In this document: in pieces, positions 55,485 through 64,000 of the stretch
Numbering within the stretch: the first letter of the stretch is position 1
Layout of the letters: each line of letters starts with the position of its first letter
NCBI GenBank assembly: GCA_022823865.1
Contig: JAJEHF010000204.1
Span: 1 to 64,000, forward strand
From: Bryobacterales bacterium
Lineage (GTDB): Bacteria > Acidobacteriota > Terriglobia > Bryobacterales > UBA6623
Length of the DNA stretch: 64,000 nt
Reading direction: 5' to 3'
Program-made: the position numbers and the translations under genes
Notes under the pieces: generated by a model
Databases searched by the model: none
What the model saw: the letters and a program-made list of their open reading frames with translations, nothing else
What the model was told of the DNA's origin: nothing

Positions 55485-56503
55485 GATGCTTCAAGCTCCT
55501 CGACCCTCGCACGCAGCCGCTTGAGTTCCTTGACTAACTCTGGCAGGCGGTTGGCCAACGCCTGGCGCACAAGTTGCTCCTTAAGCGGACGCGCCGGCGT
55601 GCCCCAATACGATCCTCCTGCCTCCAATTGCTTGTCCGGCAACAGACCCGCCTGGCCCCCAAGCTGCACCCGGGCGCCCACGCGGGCCCGGTCACCGATC
55701 CCCACTTGCCCGGCCAGAACAGCGTAGTCTTCGACGACCACGCCGCCGGAGAGCCCGACCTGTGCAGCCATCACTACGTGGCGGCCGATCTGGCAGTTGT
55801 GGCCGATGTGGACCAAATTGTCCAGTTTCGTGCCCGCTCCGATACGAGTGTCGTCCAGCGCGCCCCGGTCCACACACGAGTTCGCCCCGATTTCTACGTC
55901 GTCGCCAATCTGGACACCACCGACCTGCGGGAAATTCTCGTAGTGGTCGTCCTCGAACACCAATCCGAAACCGTCCGACCCCACGACCGCTCCGCTGTGC
56001 AGGACCACCCGATCCCCCAAGCGCGAAGTGCCGTGGACCCTGGCCCCGCAATGCAGGCGACAGTCGCTTCCCAAGATCGCGCCCGGACCCACGTACGCGT
56101 GCGCACCGATCACGCAGCCCTCTCCGATCGAAGCACCCCGTTCCACGACCGCTAGCGGTCCGACCGCCACTCCGGCACCCAGTGTTGCGGCAGCGTCCAC
56201 TGAAGCCGACGGATCGATCCCAGACTCGACTTGGCCGGTCCCGATGATGGCTCGGAGTGCGCGTGCGAACGCCCGGCGCGGGTCCCTTACCCGAATCATG
56301 GTTCGGCTTTCCGCTGGTGTCTCCGGATCGACCACGACACAGCCCGCATTGGTGGAGGGCAACAGCTCGGTCTCGTGCTTGCGCTGCCAGAACGCAAGCT
56401 GATCCGGGCCGGCCTTTTCCAGCGTCTGCCCGGAACGGATCTCGACAGTCGCGCAACCTACAAGTTCGCCCTGCACCAACGCAGCGATGTCTGCGGCCGT
56501 CAT
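55481..56503 (-). CDS. lpxD: UDP-3-O-acylglucosamine N-acyltransferase
   Basis: A 340-residue trimeric acyltransferase that adds the second hydroxyacyl chain in lipid A synthesis. The N-terminal ~100 residues are the uridine-binding domain. From about residue 105 hexapeptide repeats form a left-handed beta helix, with HSGAVVGSDGFG, IGANSCVDRGALDDT and HIGHNCQIG, whose histidine is catalytic. A C-terminal coiled-coil helix (ELVKELKRLRARVEELE) ends the protein. It shows that the organism makes lipopolysaccharide. It is the first gene of a three-gene operon and diverges from the S1/P1 nuclease gene. Confidence 0.94.
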   Translation of the reverse strand: MTAADIAALVQGELVGCATVEIRSGQTLEKAGPDQLAFWQRKHETELLPSTNAGCVVVDPETPAESRTMIRVRDPRRAFARALRAIIGTGQVESGIDPSASVDAAATLGAGVAVGPLAVVERGASIGEGCVIGAHAYVGPGAILGSDCRLHCGARVHGTSRLGDRVVLHSGAVVGSDGFGLVFEDDHYENFPQVGGVQIGDDVEIGANSCVDRGALDDTRIGAGTKLDNLVHIGHNCQIGRHVVMAAQVGLSGGVVVEDYAVLAGQVGIGDRARVGARVQLGGQAGLLPDKQLEAGGSYWGTPARPLKEQLVRQALANRLPELVKELKRLRARVEELEAS

Positions 56504-56565
56504 GGAGGCTCTTGAGAGGTCCCTGGCGCCGTCCGGCGCGCTGCGGCTCGTCGTGCCGCAGGCTC

Positions 56566-56571
56566 TATCCT
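56566..56571 (+). promoter_or_regulatory. -10-like hexamer TATCCT before the S1/P1 nuclease
   Basis: Six bases separate it from the ATG at 56578. The opposite strand reads TAGGAT one base over, so the site could serve lpxD as well. Confidence 0.4.
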
Positions 56572-56577
56572 ACAAGC

Positions 56578-57375
56578 ATGTCTCATCTTGCTCTACGGAG
56601 GCCCGTGCTACTGGTCTCAGTATTGCTCGCAACCTCTGCTTCCGCCCTCGCTTGGAGCGAGCAAGGCCACCGTATCGTCGCGCTCGCTGCGGAAGAATAC
56701 CTCAGCGACAACGCCAAGAGACGTGTCGGATATCTGCTCGGGGCCGACGTCCGCTTGGTAGATGTCGCCACCTGGGCCGACGAGATCCTCCAGGAACGCC
56801 CTGAGACCGAGGCTTGGCATTCCATCACGATTCCAAGGGGAGCAGAGGGCGTGGACCTGGCGCGTGACTGCCCGGTCGGCGACTGCATCACGGTCAAGGT
56901 CCGCGACTGCATCGGGATCGTGCGCCTCGCCATAAGGCCCAGGGAAGAGGCTCGGGAAGCCTTCAAGATGCTCGTCAACCTGGCCGGCGACTTGCATCAG
57001 CCGCTGTTGAGCGGCTATCCGCCGGGTGAGAGCAAGGATGACAGAGCGGTTGTGCTCGATGGCAACGAGATGACGCTGCACGAGGCATGGGAACGGGGCC
57101 TGCTTGCCAGCATGGGGTCCGAAGAGGACGTATTGCAGCAAGTACGGCAGCATATTCGCTCTGCGTACAGAGACGCATGGACTCGCGGCACGTTGCGGGA
57201 CTGGACCTGGGAGAACCATCAGATCGCTGCGAGCAAGGTATACCCAGCAGTCAGCGCAGAAGACCGGACTGTGCTGGACGGCGAGGCGCTGCAGGCAGCC
57301 ACGCAGATCGTGATCGAACGCTTGGCCAAGTCCGCGGTCCGCTTGGCGGCCCTGCTGGACGTCGTATGGCCGTGA
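56578..57375 (+). CDS. S1/P1-type zinc nuclease, exported
   Basis: A 265-residue secreted nuclease/phospholipase C-fold enzyme. The signal peptide (RPVLLVSVLLATSASALA) is cut just before WSEQGHRIVALAA, so the mature protein starts with the zinc-binding tryptophan of the family. Further ligands are in DVATWADEI, WHSITIPRG, LVNLAGDLHQPL and LHEAWE. Enzymes of this family cleave single-stranded DNA and RNA and 3'-nucleotides and may scavenge phosphate. The start at 56578 is set by the signal peptide; the frame is open back to 56257 only as antisense of lpxD. It overlaps the next gene by ten bases. Confidence 0.9.
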   Translation: MSHLALRRPVLLVSVLLATSASALAWSEQGHRIVALAAEEYLSDNAKRRVGYLLGADVRLVDVATWADEILQERPETEAWHSITIPRGAEGVDLARDCPVGDCITVKVRDCIGIVRLAIRPREEAREAFKMLVNLAGDLHQPLLSGYPPGESKDDRAVVLDGNEMTLHEAWERGLLASMGSEEDVLQQVRQHIRSAYRDAWTRGTLRDWTWENHQIAASKVYPAVSAEDRTVLDGEALQAATQIVIERLAKSAVRLAALLDVVWP

Positions 57376-58178
57376 CGGAGCGGTCCGGCGACAATTACAT
57401 CCTCTCTTCAGGGCGAGACGGCCACGAGCGCCTGCGGCTGCTGTGCGCCCTCCATGATCCATTCAGCCGCAGGCTCTTGCTCGACGCCGGGCTGTGCTCC
57501 GGAAAGACGTTCGCCGAATTCGGCTGCGGACTAGGCTGCGTTTCCCGCTGGGCCGCGACTCGGGGAGCGCGGACTACCGGCGTCGATCTCAGCCATGACC
57601 ATGTGTCCGAAGCTTCGCGGCTGGCCTCCGAGGAGGGCATCGAGCAGGTCGAATTCCGGCAGGGCAGCATTTACGACAGCGACCTGCCCGAGGGCACCTT
57701 CGACTTCGCATACTGCCGCTTCCTGCTGTCACACCTCAGCCGCCCGGTAGCCGCGATGCACACGATGGCTGCCTGCCTCAGGCCGGGCGGTGTTCTTGTG
57801 TGCGAGGAGCCCGACCTCAAGACGATCTACGCCGAACCGCCGTCATCCGCCTACGACGAAGCGGTCAAGCGAATCCTGCAGCTGGCCGATTCGCTTGCGC
57901 TCGACTTCCGCTTCGCCACCAAACTGGCCCTGAACGCGCTCTCTATCGGCTTGGAGGTGCAGCGAGCCGACGCCTACCAGCGCCATTTCCTAGGCGGCAA
58001 GGAAAAGGGCTATTGGACTTGGTCCTTCGCCGAGGCCAGGCCGTCTCTGCTAAGTACCTGTTCGTCGCCCGCCGAAGTGGACAAATGCCTCTCCGACATG
58101 CGCAAGGTCGACCGCGACCCGACGGTCATTGTCGGCCACGCCCGGGTGCACCAACTGGTGGCTCGAAAGCCTGCCTGA
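57366..58178 (+). CDS. SAM-dependent class I methyltransferase
   Basis: A 270-residue Rossmann-type methyltransferase. Motif I is FAEFGCGLGCVSRWAA (about residues 46-61), motif II ends in TGVDLSHD, motif IV is FDFAYCRFLLSHL and the post-motif region is CLRPGGVLVCEEPD. The acceptor is unknown; the pattern resembles UbiE/Coq5-like and other small-molecule methylases. The ATG at 57366 lies within the last codons of the nuclease gene; the longer open frame from 57087 is antisense-like overlap only. Confidence 0.87.
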   Translation: MAVTERSGDNYILSSGRDGHERLRLLCALHDPFSRRLLLDAGLCSGKTFAEFGCGLGCVSRWAATRGARTTGVDLSHDHVSEASRLASEEGIEQVEFRQGSIYDSDLPEGTFDFAYCRFLLSHLSRPVAAMHTMAACLRPGGVLVCEEPDLKTIYAEPPSSAYDEAVKRILQLADSLALDFRFATKLALNALSIGLEVQRADAYQRHFLGGKEKGYWTWSFAEARPSLLSTCSSPAEVDKCLSDMRKVDRDPTVIVGHARVHQLVARKPA

Positions 58179-58191
58179 GCTGCATCTCCAC

Positions 58192-58206
58192 CGGCCGCAA
58201 CGGCCG
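58192..58206 (+). terminator. Small hairpin after the methyltransferase gene
   Basis: A 6-bp palindromic stem (58192-58197 with 58201-58206) and 3-base loop, 13 bases past the stop codon; no T-run. Confidence 0.3.
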
Positions 58207-58340
58207 CACAAACGCACCCGCGCCCCGGATCGGGACCGAACTTGCATTGCAGCTACGATGGGACGAATCGCCCTCCGATGCGACCGGGCCGGCTGGCATG
58301 TCGGCGGGCCGCCCGAGTGCGACCGCTAACCGCTAGACCG

Positions 58341-59930
58341 ATGCGTACAGGCCGCTCGTCCCAAGTGAAACCGGTCGAATCCGCAGCCAACGCGGTCGGC
58401 CGTATCCCCTCAGGGGCCTCCGTCGCCATTGGCGGCTCGGGTGCCGGACACGCGATTCCTGACGTGCTGCTGCGCGAATTGGGCGAGCGTCACCGCACAA
58501 CGGGCCTTCCGGCCGACCTGACTCTACTGCACCCGTTCGGCGTGGGAGACCAGCAAGCCAAGGGCTTGCAACAGATGGCGGAGCCCGGAATGTACCGGCG
58601 CGTGATTGGCGGCCACTGGTCGATGGCGCCGGCAATGGCGCAACTTGCGGCGGAGAATCGCTTCGCCGCCTATTGCTTGCCAGCCGGAGTGATGGTGCAG
58701 CTGTTCCATTGCGCCGCGGCGGGAAGCCCCGGCTGGTACTCGCACGCTGGGCTGGACACATTCGTCGATCCAAGGCTCGAAGGAGGGCAGCTCAATGCCA
58801 AGGCCACCGAGACCTTGGTCGAATACACCGAGATCGACGGCAGTCCGTGGCTGTTCTATAAGACGATCCCGGTGGATGTGGCCCTGATCCAAGCCTGGGA
58901 AGCGGACGAGCACGGCAACTTGTCCATGCGCCGGGAGGCCGGGCTGTGGCACAACTGCGCCTTGGCCCAGGCGGCCAGAGCTTCGGGCGGGACCACGGTG
59001 GCGGTCGTCCGGCGGATCGTGCCCGCGGGCGCGCTCGACCCGCGCAATGTCTGCGTTCCGGGCTGTTTCGTCGACGCGCTGGTCGTGGACGAAGACCACG
59101 GGCAGACCTACCAGACCGAGTTCGACCCGTCCTTTTGCGGCGAGACGCGCATGCCGGAGGATGGCTTTCCCGTACTGCCGTTCGGCCCCCGCAAGGTGAT
59201 CGCGCGCCGCGCCGCCGCCGAGCTCACCCCGGGCGCTGTACTTAATGTAGGGTTTGGCATACCGGACGGAGTCATCGCGGTCGCCCGTGAACAGGGCATT
59301 GTCGGCCAAGTGACCGCAACCATCGAGCACGGTCAATTCGGCGGCGTGCCGGCCGGAGGCCTGGACTTCGGCGCCGTCTACAATCCCGACGCCATCCTAG
59401 AGACCGGGCACATGTTCGACTTCTACCACGGGCGCGGGGTGGACCAGACCTTTCTGGGCTTCTTGCAGATCGACCGCGCCGGCAATGTCAACGTCAGTAA
59501 GATCGGTTCCAAGATTATCGGAGTCGGAGGGTTCATCGACATCGTCCAGAAAGCCGACAAGGTCATCTTTTGCGGCACCATGTCGATCCGGGCCAAGACA
59601 TCAATAGACGGCGGGAGACTGAGCTTCCTCGCGCGCGGGGCGCCGAAGATCGTGGACCAAGTTGCCCAAGTGACGTTTAGCGCAGACTACGCCAGACGCA
59701 CCGGGCAGCAGGTCCTGTACGTCACCGAGGCGGCGGTTTTTCGCTTGGCTGAACGCGGCGTGGTTCTGGAAGAGATCGCCCCGGGCATTGAGATCGAGCG
59801 CGACCTGTTGCCACAGCTAGGATTCCATCCGCAGGTGCACCCGAATCTGAAGCGCATGGACGCGGCGCTGTTCTCGCCAGAACGCATGCCCGATTCTGCC
59901 TTCCCGGCGTTCGCGCCGAACCCCGGCTGA
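58341..59930 (+). CDS. Fused alpha-beta family I CoA-transferase
   Basis: A 529-residue protein in which both subunits of a 3-oxoacid/acetate CoA-transferase are joined, as in YdiF and mitochondrial SCOT. The N-terminal alpha part shows SVAIGGSGAGHAIPDVLL. The C-terminal beta part shows LNVGFGIPDGVIAVA and TIEHGQFGGVPAGG, whose glutamate is the probable catalytic residue that forms the CoA thioester. The substrate acid is undetermined. The start at 58341 is preferred; the frame is open to a TTG at 58242 but that extension is arginine- and proline-rich and not family-like. It converges with pgk with only 25 bases between. Confidence 0.9.
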   Translation: MRTGRSSQVKPVESAANAVGRIPSGASVAIGGSGAGHAIPDVLLRELGERHRTTGLPADLTLLHPFGVGDQQAKGLQQMAEPGMYRRVIGGHWSMAPAMAQLAAENRFAAYCLPAGVMVQLFHCAAAGSPGWYSHAGLDTFVDPRLEGGQLNAKATETLVEYTEIDGSPWLFYKTIPVDVALIQAWEADEHGNLSMRREAGLWHNCALAQAARASGGTTVAVVRRIVPAGALDPRNVCVPGCFVDALVVDEDHGQTYQTEFDPSFCGETRMPEDGFPVLPFGPRKVIARRAAAELTPGAVLNVGFGIPDGVIAVAREQGIVGQVTATIEHGQFGGVPAGGLDFGAVYNPDAILETGHMFDFYHGRGVDQTFLGFLQIDRAGNVNVSKIGSKIIGVGGFIDIVQKADKVIFCGTMSIRAKTSIDGGRLSFLARGAPKIVDQVAQVTFSADYARRTGQQVLYVTEAAVFRLAERGVVLEEIAPGIEIERDLLPQLGFHPQVHPNLKRMDAALFSPERMPDSAFPAFAPNPG

Positions 59931-59955
59931 AGCGGATTCGGACCCGGCGCGCTCG

Positions 59956-61137
59956 CTATGCCAGCGCTGCCACACCGGGCAAGGTCTTGCCGCCAAGGAA
60001 CTCCAGTGACGCGCCGCCACCGGTGGAGATGTGGGTGATCTTCTCTCCGACACCGGCCGCCCGGATCGCCTGTTCGGAATCACCGCCGCCGACAATGCTC
60101 ACGGCATGGCCCGAGGCCCGCTCGACAGCGCGAGCCACAGCCATGGTCCCCTCGGCGAATGGAACCAACTCGAACACGCCCATCGGGCCGTTCCAGACGA
60201 TCATCCGCGCACCGCCGATCAGATCTCCGTAGGCCGCGGCAGTCTCAGGGCCGATATCGAGTCCCATCCAGCCGTCCGGCACGCCGCCCTGCACGGTTCG
60301 GGTCGGAGCCGCGGCACTGAACTGCTCCGCAATCACATGGTCGGTCGGCAGCACGATGCGTTCCCCGGCGCTGGCCAGCAGACTGGCGGCTAGGTCAAGC
60401 TTCTCGTCCTCCACCAAGGACGCGCCTACTCCGACGCCTTGCGCCTTCAGGAACGTGTATGTCATCGCACCGCCGATCAGCACCTTGTCGGCGACTGTCA
60501 GAAGATTGCGAATGACGTCGATCTTGCCGGAGATCTTCGCCCCGCCGATGATCGCGACGTAAGGCTGCCGCGGCGCCGATGTGGCCATCGACAGGTATTG
60601 CAGTTCCCGTTGCATGAGCAACCCTGCCGCGCGCACTGGGAGCAGGCCCGCCACGCCGACGGTCGAGGCGTGAGCTCGATGGGCAGCGCCGAATGCGTCA
60701 TTGACATAGACGTCCGCTAGCGCCGCCAACTGTCGCGAGAACGCCGCCTCGTTCGCTTCCTCGGCAGCATGAAAGCGCAGGTTCTCCAACAACAGAACCT
60801 CCCCAGGGCCCAGCCTCGCGGCCAAAGTCTCGACTTCCGGCCCGACGCAATCCGGGGCCTGCGCGACCGGTTGATCCAGCAATTCGGACAAGCGATCGGC
60901 CACCGGCGCTAGGCTCATGCTTGGGTTGGTGCGGCCCTTGGGGCGGCCCAGATGAGAGGCGAGCACCAGCGAAGCCCGTTGCGCCAGAATGGCGCGAACC
61001 GTCGGCAGCGCCATGCGGATGCGGGTGTCGCTTGCGATCTTCCGGCCCGTTTCCTTGTCGAGCGGAACGTTGAAATCCACCCGCATGAAGACGCGCTTGC
61101 CGCGCAGGTCGACCTGGTCAATGGTTTGATACTTCAT
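59956..61137 (-). CDS. pgk: Phosphoglycerate kinase
   Basis: A 393-residue glycolytic enzyme, the standard length, that transfers phosphate between 1,3-bisphosphoglycerate and ADP. The N-terminal signature is KRVFMRVDFNVPLD, followed by LASHLGRPKG, the hinge region and the nucleotide-binding C-terminal motifs GAMTYTFLKAQG, WNGPMGVFE and GGGDSEQA, with STGGGASLEFLGGK near the end. It is the second gene of a gap-pgk operon, 52 bases after gap. Confidence 0.97.
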   Translation of the reverse strand: MKYQTIDQVDLRGKRVFMRVDFNVPLDKETGRKIASDTRIRMALPTVRAILAQRASLVLASHLGRPKGRTNPSMSLAPVADRLSELLDQPVAQAPDCVGPEVETLAARLGPGEVLLLENLRFHAAEEANEAAFSRQLAALADVYVNDAFGAAHRAHASTVGVAGLLPVRAAGLLMQRELQYLSMATSAPRQPYVAIIGGAKISGKIDVIRNLLTVADKVLIGGAMTYTFLKAQGVGVGASLVEDEKLDLAASLLASAGERIVLPTDHVIAEQFSAAAPTRTVQGGVPDGWMGLDIGPETAAAYGDLIGGARMIVWNGPMGVFELVPFAEGTMAVARAVERASGHAVSIVGGGDSEQAIRAAGVGEKITHISTGGGASLEFLGGKTLPGVAALA

Positions 61138-61189
61138 GCGAGGCGGACAGGCGACGATCCTATTGCGATCCGCCGACTGTCAGGGACAC

Positions 61190-62185
61190 TCAACCCGCCA
61201 GCTTGGATACTAGGTCAACCACGCGGTTGGAATAGCCCCACTCGTTGTCGTACCAAGACAAGACCTTGACCATGTTATCGCCGATAACTCTAGTCATTGC
61301 TCCATCTACGATCGACGAATTCGAGTTTCTCATGAAGTCGCTCGAGACAAGCGGCTCGTCCGTATAGGCGAGAATGCCCTTCAGAGAGCCCTCTGCCGCC
61401 GACCTCAGCGCGTCGTTGACCTCTTCCTTGGTCGCGGAGGTGTTCAGCTCGGCCACCAAGTCGACCACCGAGACGTTGGGGGTGGGCACGCGAATCGCGA
61501 ACCCGTCGCACTTGCCCTTCAAGTCCGGCATGACCAAGCCGATGGCGGCGGCCGCGCCGGTATTGGTCGGAATCATGTTCAAGGCTGCAGCGCGGGCGCG
61601 GCGCAAGTCCGAGTGCGGCAGGTCCAGGGTGCGCTGGTCGTTCGTATAGCTGTGGACCGTGGTCATCGTGGCCTTGGCCACGCCGAACCTGTCGTGCAGC
61701 ACCTTCGCCACGGGGGCTAGGCAGTTCGTGGTGCAGGACGCGTTCGACACTACGGTGTGCGAATCGTCAAGCTGGTCATCGTTCACGCCCAGCACTACCG
61801 TGATGTCCTCGCCCTTGGCTGGAGCGGAGATCACCACGCGCTTGACGCTGCCGCCGAGATGCTTGGCGGCCAGTTCGCGCTTGGTGAACAGTCCGGTCGA
61901 CTCGACTACGATCTCCGCGCCGACCGAGTCCCACGGGATCTGCGCCGGGTCGCGCTCGGAGAAGACCTTGATCGACTCGCCGTTCACGGAGATGCCGTCT
62001 TCGCTGGCCGACACTTCAGCGTCTAGGTTGCCCAGCACTGAGTCGTACTTGAGAAGGTGGGCGAGGGTCGCCTTGTCGGTAATGTCGTTGATCGCGACGA
62101 TGCTGACGCCGGGATTGTCCATCTGGGCGCGGTATACGTTCCGGCCGATGCGTCCGAAACCGTTGATTGCAACTTTCACAGCCAT
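61190..62185 (-). CDS. gap: Glyceraldehyde-3-phosphate dehydrogenase
   Basis: A 331-residue enzyme. The start is placed at 62185 because the family begins VKVAINGFGRIGR right there; AGGAG lies 12 bases upstream, and the open frame to 62239 would add 18 atypical residues. The catalytic cysteine is 151 in SNASCTTNC. The aspartate in AINDITD suggests preference for NAD. LSWYDNEWGYSNRVVDL ends the protein. It is probably repressed by a LacI-type regulator, as a palindrome overlaps the expected -35 region (see the operator entry). Confidence 0.97.
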   Translation of the reverse strand: MAVKVAINGFGRIGRNVYRAQMDNPGVSIVAINDITDKATLAHLLKYDSVLGNLDAEVSASEDGISVNGESIKVFSERDPAQIPWDSVGAEIVVESTGLFTKRELAAKHLGGSVKRVVISAPAKGEDITVVLGVNDDQLDDSHTVVSNASCTTNCLAPVAKVLHDRFGVAKATMTTVHSYTNDQRTLDLPHSDLRRARAAALNMIPTNTGAAAAIGLVMPDLKGKCDGFAIRVPTPNVSVVDLVAELNTSATKEEVNDALRSAAEGSLKGILAYTDEPLVSSDFMRNSNSSIVDGAMTRVIGDNMVKVLSWYDNEWGYSNRVVDLVSKLAG

Positions 62186-62251
62186 CTTGGTGTTGGTCTC
62201 CTGTTGGTTCGAGGTGATTGGATTTTCCCAGTCCGACAATAGTTCCGCCGC

Positions 62252-62269
62252 TGCGGTAGCGCTACCGCA
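62252..62269. promoter_or_regulatory. 18-bp perfect palindrome, likely LacI-family operator of gap-pgk
   Basis: TGCGGTAGCGCTACCGCA is a perfect palindrome with the central CG and flanking TAG/CTA that LacI-family operators favour. On the minus strand a -10-like TATTGT lies at 62236-62241, and the 17-base spacing puts the -35 position (62259-62264) inside the palindrome. Binding there would block RNA polymerase. Confidence 0.6.
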
Positions 62270-62525
62270 ACTCTACAAGGAGCAGGGTCTGGCAGGAACG
62301 ATAGTTGTTGCAGCTAGAACGGCTGCCCGTAGCGTGGGGCTAGGACAATGCACTGCAAGCTAACTCTTCGATCATAACCGAAGCATTCCCTACAGCCGAT
62401 CGCGAGCGCTCGATCACCCTCGAATCGCGCGGTTGCTGGTCAATGCTCGCGCCAGCCTCGCGCTTCGGGGCGCGAGCGGCGCAGCCGCCGAAGCGATTCT
62501 GGGCAGTCGTGCCAAGATCGTGCGA

Positions 62526-62531
62526 TATAAG
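62526..62531 (+). promoter_or_regulatory. -10-like hexamer TATAAG before kdsC
   Basis: Six bases separate it from the ATG at 62538; no ribosome site. A leaderless mRNA is suggested. Confidence 0.42.
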
Positions 62532-62537
62532 GGATAG

Positions 62538-63086
62538 ATGCCCGATTTTCCAAAATCTCTGCTCGACCGAGCGGCCAAGGTTCGCCTGCTGTTGATGGAC
62601 TGCGACGGAGTGCTCAGCGACGGGACGGTCTTCTTCCTGCCGACCCCGGACGGCTCTGTGGCCGAGACCAAGGGCTTCGACTGTCACGACGGGATTGCCC
62701 TGCGCTGGATCCGCGATGTCAACATCGACACCGGGATCATTTCCGGACGGGGCGGCTTGGCCGTGCGGGTGCGCGCCAACTCCCTGGACATGCGCTACTT
62801 GGTGGAAGACCGCACCGACAAGTTGGCTTCCTTCGAGGAAGTGCTCGCCGACGCGGGGCTGGAGCACTCGCAGGTGGCCTACGTGGGTGACGACATCACC
62901 GACTTGCCGCTGTTGCGCCGGGCGGGCCTGGCGATCGGGCCTTCAAACGCCCGGCCCGAAGTGAAGGAGATCTCTCACTGGGTCACGCCTTCGGCCGGCG
63001 GGCACGGCGCGGTGCGCGATGTGATCGAGCTGATCCTCAAGGCGCAGGGGCACTGGGAAGGGATCCTCGCGCGTTACGGCGAATAG
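62538..63086 (+). CDS. kdsC: Kdo-8-phosphate phosphatase (HAD family, KdsC-like)
   Basis: A 182-residue HAD phosphatase without a cap domain, which works as a tetramer. It makes Kdo from Kdo 8-phosphate for the lipopolysaccharide core. Motif I is LLMDCDGVLSDG (residues 18-29, catalytic aspartates), motif II is ISGRGG, the motif III lysine is in EDRTDKL and motif IV is GDDITDLPLL. The C-terminal SAGGHGAVRDVIELIL is typical of KdsC. With lpxD it shows a complete outer-membrane biogenesis outlook. Confidence 0.9.
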   Translation: MPDFPKSLLDRAAKVRLLLMDCDGVLSDGTVFFLPTPDGSVAETKGFDCHDGIALRWIRDVNIDTGIISGRGGLAVRVRANSLDMRYLVEDRTDKLASFEEVLADAGLEHSQVAYVGDDITDLPLLRRAGLAIGPSNARPEVKEISHWVTPSAGGHGAVRDVIELILKAQGHWEGILARYGE

Positions 63087-63128
63087 CCGCCACAGCCAGC
63101 GGCCGCGAGAGCCTGCCGGGTGGGATCC

Positions 63129-64000
63129 TTATCGGGCTTTGCGGCCATCTTCGGCGGCAGGCCTCACCAGCGGCTCGGGCTTGGGCAAGGGCTTGCGCGG
63201 CAGCAATTCCTCCCGGGTGGCCGCGTGATACACGAACGAAGCCACGATCATCGAGGCTTGGATCAGATCCCCTGCCTGGGCCCGGTCGTAGGCGTCCATG
63301 TTCGAGTGGTGGGTGCGGGTGTCGTACTCGATCCAGTCTTGTATGAATGAGAACCCGGGCAATCCGACCGCGTCGAACGATAGGTGGTCCGTGCCCCCGG
63401 AGTTTCTGATGCTCACGGTCGAGGCGCCCATGTCACGAAAGGGCCCGAGCCACTGCGAGAAGGTCGAGCGGACTCGATCGTTGCCCTGCAGGTAGATGCC
63501 TCGAATCTTGCCGGTCCCGTTGTCGACGTTGAAGTAGGCGGAGAACTTCGCGTGCTCGTCGCTTAGCTGCATCGTCCCCGGGTCGGCGAAGTGATGTTTC
63601 ACATAGGCTTCGGAGCCAAGCAGGCCCTGCTCTTCCCCGCCCCAGAGCGCAATCCTGACGGTCCTGTCCATCGGCAGATCCAAGACCTTCAAGATCCGCA
63701 CGGCTTCCATCATCACCGCGCAACCCGAGCCGTTATCGGTCGCTCCCAATGCGGCAGCCGTGGAGTCCAAATGGCCTCCCAGCATCACGACTTCGTCGGG
63801 CTTGGAGCGTCCCGGAATCTCCGCAATGACGTTGACGGAGTTCATGCTGTCCTTGTAGAACGTCGTGCGCACCTCGACCTCGATCTCGGCGCCTATGCCC
63901 TTGTCGACCAACCTGTAGATTCGGTTGTAGTGCTCAGGGGTCAGCGCGATCGACGGCGGAGGCGCGGCGTGATCGACGTGATAGTTGCCCGACCGCGGGG
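63129..64000 (-). CDS. M28-family metallopeptidase, 5' end outside the window
   Basis: At least 289 residues of a zinc aminopeptidase/carboxypeptidase-like protein; the coding frame stays open to the right edge of the window, so the N-terminus (and a signal peptide, if any) is missing. The first visible part ends in a PA-like inserted domain. The catalytic domain shows [20 protein letters not shown] (zinc ligands H and D), [12 protein letters not shown] (catalytic glutamate pair), FNVDNGTG and the late histidine in [11 protein letters not shown]. Such peptidases usually act outside the cytoplasm. Confidence 0.88.
   Translation of the reverse strand, partial: PRSGNYHVDHAAPPPSIALTPEHYNRIYRLVDKGIGAEIEVEVRTTFYKDSMNSVNVIAEIPGRSKPDEVVMLGGHLDSTAAALGATDNGSGCAVMMEAVRILKVLDLPMDRTVRIALWGGEEQGLLGSEAYVKHHFADPGTMQLSDEHAKFSAYFNVDNGTGKIRGIYLQGNDRVRSTFSQWLGPFRDMGASTVSIRNSGGTDHLSFDAVGLPGFSFIQDWIEYDTRTHHSNMDAYDRAQAGDLIQASMIVASFVYHAATREELLPRKPLPKPEPLVRPAAEDGRKAR

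Overview
The window is a stretch of a GC-rich (roughly 60-65% by eye) bacterial chromosome. It most resembles an Acidobacteriota genome, probably of the Bryobacterales/Solibacter type that is common in soil and sponge metagenomes. I infer this from family content only: an Oar-like TonB receptor with an N-terminal carboxypeptidase-regulatory domain, a CRTAC1 (FG-GAP plus ASPIC/UnbV) protein beside a TPR protein, a VWA protein of the acidobacterial type, DUF3604 proteins, Tat-exported Gfo/Idh oxidoreductases, a PIG-L deacetylase, a sulfatase, and lipid A/Kdo genes of a diderm. I saw no rRNA, CRISPR array, transposase, phage genes or replication origin.

Layout. 0.3-6.8 kb: Oar-like receptor, APC amino-acid permease, and on the opposite strand a secreted CRTAC1 protein. 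6.9-11.1 kb: three overlapping genes for a TPR protein, a PfkB sugar kinase and a family 4 glycosidase. 11.3-25.0 kb: mostly exported hydrolases (PIG-L deacetylase, CrtC/AttH lipocalin-like protein, two tandem amidohydrolases, a propeller-DUF3604 protein divergent from a BNR sialidase-like protein, and a CehA/McbA-type metallohydrolase). 25.5-38.2 kb: PutA proline dehydrogenase, a solitary LolD/MacB-type ABC ATPase, a secreted single-CXXCH protein, a Gfo/Idh oxidoreductase, a PNPOx-like flavoprotein, a CNT nucleoside transporter followed by PlsY, a TlpA-like thioredoxin, and a class III aminotransferase. 38.3-45.7 kb: a second DUF3604 protein, an EVE-domain protein, a VWA gene interrupted by an in-frame stop, and a Gfo/Idh plus HEAT-repeat pair.

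45.9-49.3 kb is a small accessory island: an Mrr-like endonuclease, a fused Phd-UPF0175 antitoxin followed by the decayed start of a PIN-domain toxin, a DUF3883 nuclease-like protein, and an overlapping MNT-HEPN pair. 49.7-52.8 kb is a metal-uptake operon: a MerC-like membrane protein, a small Cys-rich exported protein, and a TonB receptor with two His/Glu-rich loops. 53.2-64 kb is largely core: initiator tRNA, an lpxD / P-loop protein / sulfatase operon, S1-P1 nuclease plus methyltransferase, a fused CoA-transferase, gap-pgk, kdsC and a partial M28 peptidase.

Two regulatory patterns stand out. Many first genes lack a Shine-Dalgarno sequence and instead carry a -10-like hexamer 5-11 bases before the start codon, which suggests leaderless or nearly leaderless mRNAs. 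The initiator tRNA gene has a near-perfect sigma70 promoter so close that its transcript should have almost no 5' leader. An 18-bp perfect palindrome of LacI-family type overlaps the expected -35 region of gap-pgk.
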